Shown here: positions 1-8,861 of the stretch, one piece after another
How the letters are laid out: each line of letters starts with the position of its first letter
Numbering within the stretch: position 1 is the stretch's first letter
Assembly: GCF_015207605.1 (NCBI RefSeq)
Contig: NZ_JADEWO010000019.1
Location: 40,425-104,424 of the forward strand
Reading direction: 5' to 3'
Source of the DNA: Oculatella sp. LEGE 06141
GTDB lineage: Bacteria; Cyanobacteriota; Cyanobacteriia; Elainellales; Elainellaceae
Length of the DNA: 64,000 nt
Translations under genes and position numbers: made by a program
Notes under the pieces: model-generated
The model's database searches: none
What the model was told of the DNA's origin: nothing
The model's input: only the letters and a program-made list of their open reading frames with translations

Positions 1-462
1 CAAGCCTTTGCACGACCCAATGAAGCTCGCGTGGTAGAACGCATTCGTCAATCCGAGCGCTACCTGCCCACGCTTTCCCTGGTAGCCGAGCAGGATGGGG
101 CGATCGTCGGCCACATTTTGTTCAGCCTGATCGATTTGGTCAATAACGAGATAGTGTTGCCTGTTCTAGGATTAGCACCGCTGGCGGTTCATCCCGGTTG
201 GCAGCATCAGGGGATTGGCAGTGCGTTGGTTCTGGCCGGTTTAACCAGTGCTGCCGCCACAGACGCTCCGCTGATCGTGGTTTTGGGGCATCCCTCGTTT
301 TACCAGCGGTTTGGGTTTGAGCCAGCCAGCCAGTTTGGAATTACCGCCCCGTTTCCGGTTCCAGACGAAGCCTTTATGGTCAAATGGCTCAAGCCACAAC
401 AGGATAGCGGCGATCGCTATCAGGGGCGGGTTATCTATCCTGCTGCGTTCCAGGAAGTGTAG
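1..462 (+). CDS. GNAT family N-acetyltransferase, 5'-truncated by window edge
   Basis: The frame is open from base 1, so the true start lies before the window; the GTG at 31 is only an internal possibility. The partial protein reads like a YhbS-type GNAT enzyme: an AFARPNEARVVERIR opening, a central LGLAPLAVHPGWQHQGIGSA segment that matches the acetyl-CoA-binding motif A (V.P..Q.QGIG..L), and a C-terminal VVLGHPSFYQRFGFEPA block characteristic of this subgroup. Such enzymes move an acetyl group from acetyl-CoA to an amine; the substrate cannot be read from the sequence. It ends 111 bp before accA on the same strand. Confidence 0.85.
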   Translation, partial: QAFARPNEARVVERIRQSERYLPTLSLVAEQDGAIVGHILFSLIDLVNNEIVLPVLGLAPLAVHPGWQHQGIGSALVLAGLTSAAATDAPLIVVLGHPSFYQRFGFEPASQFGITAPFPVPDEAFMVKWLKPQQDSGDRYQGRVIYPAAFQEV

Positions 463-467
463 AACAA

Positions 468-497
468 TTACAAAGTTTCTGAAAACTGTTAGATAAT
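468..497 (+). promoter_or_regulatory. possible accA promoter
   Basis: TTACAA (468-473), an 18-nt spacer and GATAAT (492-497) lie about 75 bp before the accA start and just after the stop of the GNAT gene. The match to a sigma70-type promoter is moderate and was found by eye only. Confidence 0.3.
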
Positions 498-573
498 TAG
501 AGACTGAGTCCGCCCCGCTGTTAGGGAATTATCTCTGGCATCGTGGTTTCGCCACCATTGACCACCCCAGGCT

Positions 574-1557
574 ATGACAACCTCCGATCGCCGACCCGTC
601 CTTTTAGATTTTGAAAAGCCCTTAGTTGAACTAGAGGCGCGAATTACGCAAATTCGTGAACTCGCAGAAGAAAACGACGTTGATGTCTCGGAACAGATCT
701 GGAAGCTAGAGGAGCGAGCCGCCCAACTGCGTCAAGAAATTTTTCACAGTTTAACCCCGGCGCAACAGCTACAGGTGGCACGCCATCCGCGCCGTCCCAG
801 CACGTTGGACTACATTCAGGCCATTAGCGACGACTGGCTGGAACTGCATGGCGATCGCACCACGGGCATGGATGACCCGGCGATCGTAGGCGGCGTGGCT
901 CGGTTGGCTGGTCGCCCGGTGATGATGTTGGGTCAGCAGAAAGGGCGAGACACCAAAGACAACATCACCCGTAACTTTGGCATGGCGCATCCCGGTGGCT
1001 ATCGCAAAGCGATGCGGTTGATGGAACACGCCAATCGCTTTGGGATGCCGATTTTAACCTTCATTGATACTCCTGCTGCCTATCCTGGGGTGGAAGCAGA
1101 GCGGTTAGGGCAAGGAGAAGCGATCGCCTACAACCTGCGAGAAATGTTTCGCCTGGAAGTGCCGATCATCTGTACTGTAATTGGCGAAGGTGGGTCAGGT
1201 GGCGCGCTGGGAATTGGTGTGGGCGATCGGCTGATGATGTTCGAGCATTCCGTTTATTGTGTTGCGCCTCCTGAAGCCTGTGCCGCTATCATTTGGCGCG
1301 ATGCCAGCAAAGCCCCCCAGGCCGCAGAAGCGTTGAAGCTCACCGCAACCGATTTGAAGCATTTAGACATTATCGATCAGGTAATTCCAGAACCGCTGGG
1401 CGGTGCCCATGCTCATCCTGTCAAAGCGGCTGAGAGCCTGAAGCAGGTCTTGCTCGAAAACTTATCAGAGCTGCTGCAAATGACTCATCAACAGCGGCGG
1501 GAACTGCGTTACCAAAAGTTCCGCAACATCGGCGTGTTTATGGAAATGTCTGCTTGA
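574..1557 (+). CDS. accA: acetyl-CoA carboxylase carboxyltransferase subunit alpha
   Basis: AccA pairs with AccD to form the carboxyltransferase of acetyl-CoA carboxylase, which moves the carboxyl group from carboxybiotin to acetyl-CoA to make malonyl-CoA for fatty acid synthesis in the cytoplasm. At 327 residues the length is normal for the family. Visible marks are the N-terminal helical part ([15 protein letters not shown]), the [10 protein letters not shown] block, the glycine-rich [15 protein letters not shown] loop around residues 204-218 that builds the oxyanion hole, and the [12 protein letters not shown] stretch. It starts at ATG 574. The gene stands alone, with accD and the biotin subunits not in the window, as is usual in cyanobacteria. 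Confidence 0.97.
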   Translation: MTTSDRRPVLLDFEKPLVELEARITQIRELAEENDVDVSEQIWKLEERAAQLRQEIFHSLTPAQQLQVARHPRRPSTLDYIQAISDDWLELHGDRTTGMDDPAIVGGVARLAGRPVMMLGQQKGRDTKDNITRNFGMAHPGGYRKAMRLMEHANRFGMPILTFIDTPAAYPGVEAERLGQGEAIAYNLREMFRLEVPIICTVIGEGGSGGALGIGVGDRLMMFEHSVYCVAPPEACAAIIWRDASKAPQAAEALKLTATDLKHLDIIDQVIPEPLGGAHAHPVKAAESLKQVLLENLSELLQMTHQQRRELRYQKFRNIGVFMEMSA

Positions 1558-2050
1558 GCGTTATCACCACAAACCGTTAGCCTGAATCAACCGTTGGCTG
1601 AGCCTTGTTTTCGTGGAGCATTAATTCTTGAGGCATTAAAGAGACGCGATTGCCAGTGCTATAATTCTGAAGGAAACAATTGTTTACATTGTTCCTAATC
1701 TTTGAGCGGCTGCTCCCTTGAGCGCTGGCTTTTTTAGCGCTGTTGTTAACTAATAGGCGCGACTTTAAAGGTTTTATCCCAAGTCATCACTGGAGAAGAA
1801 CAGAGCCGATGGAGGCACATAAAGCACATCTTTTTTGCAACGACTGCACTGCAAAACTACCCTGGGCTAGCACCAGAGTGCTGATTACCTGTTGTCCATC
1901 TGTTCATCTTCCGGTGTTTATCTAAGCCTAATCTGCCGTTAATCGTTTATTGCACCCCGACCTACTAATCTTGAACAGACCAACGAACCGATGTCCTAAG
2001 CTTTGGCTGAATAGGACACCAATGAACTTGGCAAAGATTTGGAACCTTTC
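1558..2050. other. gene-poor 490-bp interval
   Basis: No convincing protein gene is seen. A 60-codon ORF at 1743-1925 has no recognisable family. The interval holds a TATAAT hexamer at 1660-1665, followed at once by an imperfect inverted repeat at 1671-1696 (AGGAAACAAT / ATTGTTCCT) and then by an AGCGCT...AGCGCT pair near 1720-1741. A short untranslated transcript is possible but not shown. Confidence 0.4.
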
Positions 2051-2770
2051 ATGATTGCAACAAACCGTCGTGCCCTGATTACAGGAGCCAGTAGTGGAAT
2101 TGGTAGAGCAACTGCGATCGCCTTTGCTAAGGCCGGAATCGATCTGGCGCTGGTGAGTCGTTCTCAGTCCAAACTGGACGCTGTTGCCGCCGAAGTGAGC
2201 CAACTGGGTGTCGCGGTCAATGTGTATCCGTGTGATCTGTCTGCCGTGGAAACGGTGGAAGCGCAAATTGGCGCGATCGCGGCTGATTTCGGTTTAGACA
2301 TTCTGGTAAACAGTGCCGGAATTGGCTACACCGGAGATCTGCGGGATACATCGCTGGCTGACTGGCAGCAGGTGATGACCATTAATCTGACCAGCGTGTT
2401 TCAGTGCATTCAGGCCGTTTTACCGGGAATGCGCGACCGCCAACAGGGCACGATCATCAACATCGCGTCCATTGCCGGATACCAGGCCTTTCCGGGCTGG
2501 GGTGCCTACAACGTTAGCAAAGCCGGATTGATTGCCCTATCCAAAACGCTGGCGGCTGAAGAACGAGCAAACGGGATTCGAGTCGTTATCCTCAACCCTG
2601 GGGCGGTCAATACCTCCCTTTGGGATACAGAGACGGTTCATGCTGATTTCGATCGCTCTCGGATGCTGACCCCCCAAACGGTTGCTCAATCGGTGCTTCA
2701 TGCCGCGACTCTCCCCTCGGAAGCGGTGATTGAAGAACTGACGGTCATGCCAAGTGCTGGAGCGCTGTAG
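2051..2770 (+). CDS. short-chain dehydrogenase/reductase (SDR)
   Basis: This 239-residue protein is a classical SDR: an NAD(P)-dependent oxidoreductase with a single Rossmann fold. The cofactor-binding TGASSGIG motif is at residues 11-18, the structural NSAG motif follows near residue 90, the catalytic Ser lies in NIASIAGY, and the catalytic Tyr-Lys pair is YNVSK at residues 153-157. The ATG at 2051 places the Rossmann motif at the usual distance from the N-terminus; a TTG at 2039 in the same frame is a less likely start. The substrate is unknown; many close relatives are annotated as 3-ketoacyl reductase-like. It is followed 57 bp later by folE. Confidence 0.9.
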   Translation: MIATNRRALITGASSGIGRATAIAFAKAGIDLALVSRSQSKLDAVAAEVSQLGVAVNVYPCDLSAVETVEAQIGAIAADFGLDILVNSAGIGYTGDLRDTSLADWQQVMTINLTSVFQCIQAVLPGMRDRQQGTIINIASIAGYQAFPGWGAYNVSKAGLIALSKTLAAEERANGIRVVILNPGAVNTSLWDTETVHADFDRSRMLTPQTVAQSVLHAATLPSEAVIEELTVMPSAGAL

Positions 2771-2827
2771 CGTTTCATCGCTTCCTCTTTGCCCCGTTTA
2801 ACCATTTTTGGAGACTTCTGAGTACTT

Positions 2828-3556
2828 ATGTCTATTGCTTCTTCCAACGGCTACAACGGCCAAAACTCGAAACCCACAGCCGATTCTACCCCCTCTGAGA
2901 CGGCTAATACAGCGCGTCTTGAATCTAGACCCGATCGCAACACGTCCCACGGTCAGGAGTCGCAGTTGAAAACCACTCCAGAGGTTGCTACAGATGAAAT
3001 GATGGACGCGGTGCGTACCATTCTGCTAGGCGTGGGTGAAGATCCGGAACGGGAAGGGCTGCTTAAAACCCCCAAGCGGGTCGCTGAGGCCATGCAATTT
3101 CTGACGAATGGCTATCATCAATCCCTGGAGGAGCTGGTTAATGGTGCCATCTTCGACGAAGGGCACAACGAGATGGTGCTGGTCAGAGATATCAATTTCT
3201 TTAGCCTGTGCGAACACCACATGCTGCCCTTTATGGGAAAAGCTCATGTGGCTTATATCCCCAATGAGAAGGTCGTGGGCTTAAGCAAAATTGCTCGCAT
3301 TGTTGAGATGTATGCCCGTCGGTTACAGGTACAGGAACGGTTAACTCGTCAGGTTGCAGAAGCGGTTCAAACCATTTTGGAACCCAGAGGCGTGGCGGTG
3401 GTTATGGAAGCAACCCACATGTGCATGGCAATGCGCGGGGTGCAAAAGCCAGGTTCCTGGACGGTGACTAGCGCAATGGTCGGTGTTTTCCAGGATGACC
3501 AGAAGACTCGCGAAGAGTTTCTCAGCTTAATTCGTCACCAGGCTGCATTCTTCTAG
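2828..3556 (+). CDS. folE: GTP cyclohydrolase I
   Basis: FolE converts GTP to 7,8-dihydroneopterin triphosphate, the first step to tetrahydrofolate and to pterins. The catalytic core starts near residue 57 ([26 protein letters not shown] in part). The zinc ligands are visible: Cys128 and the His pair in LCEHHMLPF, and Cys199 in [12 protein letters not shown]. The first 55 residues are a Ser/Thr/Asn-rich, probably disordered extension, which makes the protein (242 aa) a little longer than the compact bacterial form. The gene converges on trpF and ends just before a strong shared hairpin. Confidence 0.97.
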   Translation: MSIASSNGYNGQNSKPTADSTPSETANTARLESRPDRNTSHGQESQLKTTPEVATDEMMDAVRTILLGVGEDPEREGLLKTPKRVAEAMQFLTNGYHQSLEELVNGAIFDEGHNEMVLVRDINFFSLCEHHMLPFMGKAHVAYIPNEKVVGLSKIARIVEMYARRLQVQERLTRQVAEAVQTILEPRGVAVVMEATHMCMAMRGVQKPGSWTVTSAMVGVFQDDQKTREEFLSLIRHQAAFF

Positions 3557-3584
3557 ACGAGCAGAAATAGGGGCAAAGCGTAGA

Positions 3585-3612
3585 GGGTGTGGGCGATCGA
3601 CCCACACCCCTT
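3585..3612. terminator. bidirectional hairpin between folE and trpF
   Basis: A perfect 9-bp stem GGGTGTGGG / CCCACACCC (3585-3593 with 3601-3609) encloses a 7-nt loop and lies between two convergent stop codons, 28 bp after folE and 30 bp after trpF. No long T run follows, but position and stem strength make a shared terminator likely. Confidence 0.7.
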
Positions 3613-3639
3613 CTCGTTTGGAGCCTTCGACGCGATCGC

Positions 3640-4305
3640 TCACCGCTCAACCAACGACGACTGCGATCCCAGCAGCGGTTTGGCCTTCAATCGTTCGAAC
3701 AGTTGAGCCACCCGGTCAAGATCTTTGTACCCTGGTGAAATTTCGACTCCGCTGGACAGATCAATCCCATGCGGCTGAATTTGGCTCAGTGCGTTTAGCA
3801 CATTGTCGGGATTGATGCCTCCGGCTAAAAACCAGGGACAGGTTGGACAAAATTGCTGCAAGGCCGACCAATCCAGGGTTTTACCTGTGCCACCCAGCAC
3901 ATCGGGATGGTATGCATCTAGCAATAAGGTATCTACTGCGCCGTAATACAACTGAGCTTGCTCTAAGGCATTGCTGTTGCGAACTCGCAGCGCTTTAATA
4001 ACTTCAATGCCAGGCAATGCTGATTTGAGCTGGCGGCAAACGGCGGGCGATTCGTTGCCGTGAAGCTGAACTCCGTTTAGGTTGGCGATCGCCACTACTC
4101 GCACCATCTCCTCTAGGGGCACATCGGCAAACACCCCAACCCGATCAACCGGAACAGCCAGGTGTTCGACAACGGCTCGGATTTGCTCTGGTACAACGTA
4201 GCGAGGCGACTGCGGTACACAGATAAACCCCAGAGCGGTTGCGCCTAACCGGGCGATCGCAGCTCCCTGCTCTGGTTGTGTAATGCCGCAGATTTTGACT
4301 CGCAT
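3640..4305 (-). CDS. trpF: phosphoribosylanthranilate isomerase
   Basis: TrpF isomerises N-(5-phosphoribosyl)anthranilate to the carboxyphenylamino deoxyribulose phosphate in tryptophan synthesis. It is a (beta/alpha)8 barrel of 221 residues here. Diagnostic strings are MRVKICGIT at the start (catalytic Cys), [20 protein letters not shown] (catalytic Asp) and the phosphate-binding [11 protein letters not shown] and GIDLSSGVE. The ATG at 4305 gives the conserved N-terminus and is preceded by AGAGG; the frame continues upstream for 21 codons that do not match the family. It stands alone and is divergent from psaK. Confidence 0.96.
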   Translation of the reverse strand: MRVKICGITQPEQGAAIARLGATALGFICVPQSPRYVVPEQIRAVVEHLAVPVDRVGVFADVPLEEMVRVVAIANLNGVQLHGNESPAVCRQLKSALPGIEVIKALRVRNSNALEQAQLYYGAVDTLLLDAYHPDVLGGTGKTLDWSALQQFCPTCPWFLAGGINPDNVLNALSQIQPHGIDLSSGVEISPGYKDLDRVAQLFERLKAKPLLGSQSSLVER

Positions 4306-4708
4306 GATTAACTCATTGCCTCTAAATTCAAGTTGGGATACAGCAACCACCAGGATGCTCAAATCCATTCAACCAGTAGTTTAGCCGCTGAACGGCTCAG
4401 CCACCCTGGAATCAACCCATTGAGCAACTGCTTCCAGAATTACATAGTTTTGTTTCAGTTTTTCCAATAACTGTTAACTCTTCAAACAATTTGGAATTCA
4501 GGATCAGGCACTTTTTTATAATCCTTATTGCTTTGAGACTTTAGCCATACAAAGTTTAGGCAGGAGATTGTAGAGCGTTTGTTCTAATCGTGACTCTGTG
4601 TCCAGCATCAATTCATGTGTTGTCTGCACACCTGATATCTCTGAGCCAAACCCTGGGCGCTGGCTTGAAGCAAACCCATATCAAATAGAGTTAGGAGAAG
4701 AAGTCTTG
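4306..4708. other. divergent intergenic region trpF / psaK
   Basis: About 400 bp between two divergent genes. It is AT-rich compared with the coding DNA and must hold promoters for both sides; the best psaK candidate is listed separately. The 37 in-frame codons before the psaK ATG look non-conserved. Confidence 0.5.
4491..4522 (+). promoter_or_regulatory. possible psaK promoter
   Basis: A perfect TATAAT at 4517-4522 follows TTGGAA at 4491-4496. The 20-nt spacer is longer than ideal, so only the -10 element is well supported. The downstream leader to the psaK ATG would be about 180 nt. Confidence 0.4.
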
Positions 4709-4972
4709 ATGTCATCTACTTTATTATTGGCTGTTGCTCGAACCACTAGCTGGTCGCCTAGCGTCGGGTTGGTGATGATTGTTTGTAACCTGCTGGCTAT
4801 TGCCATTGGCTACTATGCCATCCAGAAGCGGGGAGTTGGCCCATCCTTACCCGTTGAAGTGCCTGCCATGTTTACCGGATTTGGCATTCCAGAACTGCTA
4901 GCCACTGCAAGCTTTGGTCATATTCTAGGGGCTGGTGCTATCTTAGGCTTGTCTAACGCTGGCATTTTGTAA
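4709..4972 (+). CDS. psaK: photosystem I reaction centre subunit PsaK
   Basis: PsaK is a small peripheral subunit of photosystem I with two transmembrane helices, located at the outer edge of the complex in the thylakoid membrane. The 87-residue product has a hydrophobic N-terminal helix (SVGLVMIVCNLLAIAIGYY), a polar loop with AIQKRGVGPSLP, and a second helix ending in the family-typical FGHILGAGAILGLSNAGIL. The ATG at 4709 follows a TAGGAGAAG ribosome site 9-10 nt upstream and gives the usual length; an ATG at 4598 in frame would add 37 unrelated residues. Cyanobacteria often have two psaK copies; only one is here. Confidence 0.95.
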   Translation: MSSTLLLAVARTTSWSPSVGLVMIVCNLLAIAIGYYAIQKRGVGPSLPVEVPAMFTGFGIPELLATASFGHILGAGAILGLSNAGIL

Positions 4973-4997
4973 TCGGATTACAGTATTTCCATCTCTA

Positions 4998-5014
4998 AGC
5001 CATCCATGATGGCT
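4998..5014. terminator. small hairpin downstream of psaK
   Basis: AGCCATC / GATGGCT with a 3-nt loop forms a 7-bp perfect stem 26 bp after the psaK stop. No T run follows, so termination is only suggested. Confidence 0.35.
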
Positions 5015-5216
5015 CAGGGGGCGATCGCTGCATAGTCACGGAAACCGCACAACTGTGGTGTCATTGCCTCAGTCGTGTTTGGGAGCCGGAAGACCAGCAG
5101 GGTCGCCTCTTTCGATTTTCGGTAGAATCGAAGAAAGCTCAGGATAATACAAGATTCTACCGGGAGTGTCAGCCTGCTGGCTGCTTCTTGGAATCACTAC
5201 AGTTAAGGACAGCGGC

Positions 5217-6428
5217 ATGAAATCTGGTTGGCGAATTGGCTCACTGTTTGGTATTCCCCTGCTGATTGATTCCTCTTGGTTTTTGATTCTGGCCTTCGTC
5301 ACGTTTTTGTACGGTTCGGCCTGGCAGACTCAAAACTGGTCATCAACCACTGCATGGATTGCCGGATTTGCCATGGCGCTGTCGCTGTTTGCCTCGGTGT
5401 TGCTACACGAACTGGGGCACAGCCTGGTGGCGCGATCGCAAGGTATCAACGTCACCTCAATTACGCTGTTCCTATTTGGGGGAATTGCCTCAATTGATCA
5501 GGAGTCTAAAACGCCGAGTCAGGCGTTTCAGGTGGCGATTGCCGGACCAGGGGTCAGCTTTCTGCTGTTCCTGCTATTGACGGTGATTAGTCAGGTTTTG
5601 CCGCTGCCAGAACCCATCAGCGTTGTGATTAACAACCTGGCCGGCATCAACCTGGTGTTAGCCATTTTCAATATGATTCCCGGCTTGCCGCTAGACGGTG
5701 GGCAGGTGCTTAAGGCGGCCATTTGGAAAGCAACTGGCAGTCGGCTGCAGGGGGTTCGCTGGGCGGCGAAGTTTGGGCAACTGTTGGGCTGGGCAGCAAT
5801 CATCATTGGGTTTACGCTGTATGTCAGCTCCTCGTTTACCCGAATTGGGATGCTGTGGATTGCGTTGTTAGGATGGTTTGGTGTTCGTAATGCCAGTGCT
5901 TACAGCCGCGTTACCGATTTGCAAGAGGCGCTGGTTCATCTCAACGCGGCAGCAGCGATGGGGCGCGAGTTTCGGGTGGTGGATGCCAACATGACGCTGC
6001 GCGAGTTTGCCGACAAATACCTGATCGAACGTGTGCAATCCGGTGAATATTTTGCCGCGTCGGACGGTCGCTATCGGGGGCTGGTGGTCGTGGATGATTT
6101 ACGCCAGGTAGAGCGGAGCCTGTGGGAAACGCAAACCCTGCACGACATTGTTCATCCGTTGGCCGATATTGCTACCGTGACTGAATCGACCCCCTTAACC
6201 GAAGTGATTGAGCAGTTAGAAGTTGGCTCGCTGCGGCGCATTACGGTGTTAACGCCTGCGGGTGCGGTGGCCGGGGTGATCGATCGGGGGGATGTAGTGC
6301 GATCGCTGGCCGAAAAGCTCAATATGCCTATTTCCGATACTGTGATCAAGCGGATTAAAGAAGAAGGCGCTTATCCACCCGGTTTGCAGCTCCAGGCGAT
6401 CGCCAAAGCCACCAACGAATCGGCTTAA
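5217..6428 (+). CDS. site-2 protease family (M50) metalloprotease with CBS domains
   Basis: A membrane-embedded zinc protease of the S2P/M50 class that cuts substrates within the lipid bilayer, often to release signalling proteins. Of 403 residues, the first ~220 hold several transmembrane helices with the zinc site HELGH at residues 64-68 and the third ligand in NMIPGLPLDGG (Asp160). From about residue 240 there is a pair of CBS-type domains (TLREFADKYLI..., TLHDIVHPLADIATV... with RITVLTPAGAVAGVIDRGDVV), which may sense adenine nucleotides. The ATG at 5217 has an AAGGA site and removes 17 non-conserved codons. It stands alone on the plus strand. Confidence 0.9.
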   Translation: MKSGWRIGSLFGIPLLIDSSWFLILAFVTFLYGSAWQTQNWSSTTAWIAGFAMALSLFASVLLHELGHSLVARSQGINVTSITLFLFGGIASIDQESKTPSQAFQVAIAGPGVSFLLFLLLTVISQVLPLPEPISVVINNLAGINLVLAIFNMIPGLPLDGGQVLKAAIWKATGSRLQGVRWAAKFGQLLGWAAIIIGFTLYVSSSFTRIGMLWIALLGWFGVRNASAYSRVTDLQEALVHLNAAAAMGREFRVVDANMTLREFADKYLIERVQSGEYFAASDGRYRGLVVVDDLRQVERSLWETQTLHDIVHPLADIATVTESTPLTEVIEQLEVGSLRRITVLTPAGAVAGVIDRGDVVRSLAEKLNMPISDTVIKRIKEEGAYPPGLQLQAIAKATNESA

Positions 6429-6706
6429 CAAACATCTCACCTATCGCCGTCTTGCCGCAGGGTTCTGCACCCCCTACAGGTGTCGGGCTACACATTGGAC
6501 TCGCAAAACAGCTTTTAAGCGAAATTGATTGCAACTGTGCGGAACGCGCGATCGCTTCCGGCAGTCATGCTATACAGATTCGCTCCCTTCATGCTCATTG
6601 AACAATCGCGGCTGGTCTTCTCCCCAAATGACTCGCCAGTGGATTGTGCCCTATTCGTGTTAGCGGCTAGCCGTTTGGGTTGCCGTCACATTATTTGAGG
6701 ATCAAC

Positions 6707-7354
6707 ATGAACGTATTACCGACTCTCGATTTAGATGATCTGGTTGATGATGTGCTCGATGTCGTTGACACTATCTTTGACAACGTTGATGATCTTGACC
6801 TGCTCGATGGCCTCAGAAGTTTGTTCGATCGCCTGGATGATGTTGATCTGGATCGCTTTGTTGGCAGCGACATCGTTAGGGGCGGCATCGGCAATGATGT
6901 GGTCACTGGATTCGTCGGCAGACGGGTATTGCTGGGGCTGCTGGGTAATGATGTTTTGATTGGGCGGATAACAGATGACTTGCTCAACGGTGGGGCAGGC
7001 GGCGATCGCCTCAACGGACGCGGCGGCAAGGATATTCTGGCGGGTCTGCTGGGCAGAGATGTCCTCGACGGCGGCAGAGGAGATGATATTCTCGCAGGCG
7101 GCAAGGGTCTGGATGATCTAATTGGCGGCCTGGGACGCGATACCTTTGTGCTCGAACCGAATGCCGGGCGCGACACCATTTTCGATTTCAAAGTTGGTTT
7201 TGATCAGATCAGAATTCTGAACGACATCGACTTCAGCGATATTGCCATCACCCAACGGGGTCGCGACGTGTCGATTAGCTACGACGACAAAACGCTGGCG
7301 TTATTGAAGAACGTCAAAGCCGACCAAATTACCGCCGTGGATTTTGTCAATTAG
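6707..7354 (+). CDS. RTX-like calcium-binding repeat protein with acidic Asp/Leu N-terminus
   Basis: A 215-residue acidic protein. Residues 1-50 are an unusual run rich in Asp, Leu and Val (LDLDDLVDDVLDVVD-like). Residues ~60-155 carry a series of nine-residue RTX-type units, several imperfect (GGIGNDVVT, GLLGNDVLI, GGAGGDRLN, GRGGKDILA, GGRGDDILA, GGLGRDTFV), which bind Ca2+ in a beta-roll in related proteins. The end (DTIFDFKVGFDQIRI...) matches the conserved C-terminal segment after RTX arrays. There is no N-terminal signal peptide, as expected for a type I secretion substrate, but no transporter is nearby. The ATG 6707 has a GAGG ribosome site. Function unknown. Confidence 0.8.
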   Translation: MNVLPTLDLDDLVDDVLDVVDTIFDNVDDLDLLDGLRSLFDRLDDVDLDRFVGSDIVRGGIGNDVVTGFVGRRVLLGLLGNDVLIGRITDDLLNGGAGGDRLNGRGGKDILAGLLGRDVLDGGRGDDILAGGKGLDDLIGGLGRDTFVLEPNAGRDTIFDFKVGFDQIRILNDIDFSDIAITQRGRDVSISYDDKTLALLKNVKADQITAVDFVN

Positions 7355-7358
7355 GTTG

Positions 7359-8090
7359 CTATACCCGCAGCGTCTCCTGGGCAAGAACAGCTTGCCATTC
7401 TGACTCTGCCAAGGGTTGGTGCAAAAACTGCACCCCAAAACACTGACTGGCGGCACGAGTCAATGCTTCAGTCAGCGCTTGAATTGGCGGATCGGGCAGC
7501 ACGTTCAGCGGTGGCCGTTCCGTTTCAAACACTCGGTAAAACAGGTCAGGGTCTAAACTGAGCTGAATCGACCCGTGCTGCAAAATGGCATCCCCTCGGC
7601 GCAGTTGGGCACTGCCAATGATCTTGGTGCCATCTGGCAGCACCAGATCGGCTGTGGTCGCGGTACCAAAGCAGTTGGGATTGTGGATGTAGCCGCGTCC
7701 TGCCTGCCCAAACTGAAGCTGGATGCCGAGCGATCGACATCCGGCAATCAAAAACTCACACAGGGTCTGATAGGCTTGCATTCGGTTGCCGCCAATGCCA
7801 GAGGTCACTACAGCGTAGGTTAATTCCCCTTGATGCAGTACCGCCCGCCCACCCGTGGGGCGACGAACCAGATCGATGGGTTCTCCTTTCCAAGTGAGAT
7901 GCTGCCAGCGCTCAGGATACCGACGTTGATGATAACCCAGGGAAATGGCGATCGGCGACCAACGGTAGAAGCGCAGGGTCGGCGGGTGAAGCCCTAAACA
8001 ATGCTGCTCAAACAGCCACCGATCAAGCTGCATTTGCACCTGACCGGACGCTTGCAAGCAGGGAACGAAGCGCCACACAGAAGCTGTCAA
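7359..8090 (-). CDS. lipoate--protein ligase / octanoyltransferase family protein
   Basis: A 243-residue member of the biotin/lipoyl ligase fold, which attaches lipoyl or octanoyl groups to lysines of 2-oxoacid dehydrogenase E2 or GcvH proteins. The signature RRPTGGRAVLHQGELTY near residues 76-92, the FGTATTADLVLPDGTKIIGSAQ segment with the conserved Lys, and the HGSIQL block fit this family. Whether it is a ligase (ATP-dependent) or an octanoyl transferase cannot be decided from sequence. The start is TTG 8090, or GTG 8078. It follows the YbjN gene by 5 bp on the same strand, so the two are probably co-transcribed. Confidence 0.8.
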   Translation of the reverse strand: MTASVWRFVPCLQASGQVQMQLDRWLFEQHCLGLHPPTLRFYRWSPIAISLGYHQRRYPERWQHLTWKGEPIDLVRRPTGGRAVLHQGELTYAVVTSGIGGNRMQAYQTLCEFLIAGCRSLGIQLQFGQAGRGYIHNPNCFGTATTADLVLPDGTKIIGSAQLRRGDAILQHGSIQLSLDPDLFYRVFETERPPLNVLPDPPIQALTEALTRAASQCFGVQFLHQPLAESEWQAVLAQETLRV

Positions 8091-8095
8091 CCGGG

Positions 8096-8578
8096 TTAGC
8101 TCTTGCCAAATTCGGCTTGCAGCGCTTCGTCATACTCATCGGCGATCGTGGCAACGACCGTGATATTGCGAGAGACTTCCGTTGGCGAGAGTTCGGCTAC
8201 GGTGCGCTGCGACGAAACGACAATCTGACCGTCGAGAATGCCAAAGTACGACTCATAAGTGCTAGACCAGTTCAGCTCTAGCAGTTTCCGCATCAGTTGC
8301 GGTTCGTTGTTAGCAGGTAGCTTTAAAACCGGCGACCAAACCGTCAGCATGTCTTCGTCTGTCGTTCCTGTCAGTTGAACAAAGACTTCCACGGTTCCAT
8401 ACTTAAACTTCCACAGATAACCGTCGTCTGTATGGCTCACCATCGCGCTGTTGTCTTCTTGCAGACTGGAGATGACGGTTTCAATCACCTCTAGATGGTT
8501 GGCAGCGATAGTGGTTTCGCTGACGAGGCTTTGCTCAGATGATTGGTCTGGGTCGTTTTTGGGATTGTAGGTCGTCAT
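8096..8578 (-). CDS. YbjN domain-containing protein
   Basis: A 160-residue soluble protein whose central part (DDGYLWKFKYGTVEVFVQLTG...LTVWSPVLKLPANNEPQLMRKLLELN, read in sections) has the pattern of the YbjN / type III secretion chaperone-like fold common in cyanobacteria. A polar, low-complexity N-terminus of about 25 residues precedes it. Members of the family have been tied to stress responses or protein stability, but the role here is unknown. No signal peptide or membrane segment is seen. It is likely the first gene of a pair with the downstream ligase-family gene. Confidence 0.7.
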   Translation of the reverse strand: MTTYNPKNDPDQSSEQSLVSETTIAANHLEVIETVISSLQEDNSAMVSHTDDGYLWKFKYGTVEVFVQLTGTTDEDMLTVWSPVLKLPANNEPQLMRKLLELNWSSTYESYFGILDGQIVVSSQRTVAELSPTEVSRNITVVATIADEYDEALQAEFGKS

Positions 8579-8861
8579 AATTCAGGAATTTGCCTCAAAC
8601 CTTGCCATCACAACTCTAGCTTCTATGGGGTTTATCGATTGGAAGTTGCGTGATTTTTTTTACGTTCGATCGCCCCCTCTGTAAACGTTGACCGTCCATT
8701 GCTGTCGAGGACAGACCTAGACTCATCCCAACGCTTCATCACCCCTGGAGAGTTTGCTTTCAGACCGACCTAACTGTAGCGCAAGGAGCGAACGGGCAGT
8801 CTCCCACCTTTGGTATATTGCGCTGGGGTTTGAAAGCGCTCGTCGATGGGTTGCCCTGGCG

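Noticed and set aside
1743..1925. 60-codon ORF downstream of accA
   Set aside because: Odd composition, no family and no ribosome site.
2820..2833. AGTACTTATGTCT over the folE start, another LexA-like sequence
   Set aside because: The second half reads GTCT instead of GTWC, and it overlaps the coding start; likely chance.
4968..4982. TGTAATC-G-GATTACA, perfect palindrome over the psaK stop codon
   Set aside because: Resembles an NtcA site but its spacing (GTA-N7-TAC) is one short, and it lies at a stop codon; a chance palindrome is simpler.
6691..7191. Long minus-strand ORF opposite the RTX-like gene
   Set aside because: It is a shadow of the GC-rich repeat codons, with Ser/Arg/Pro-rich translation and no ribosome site.
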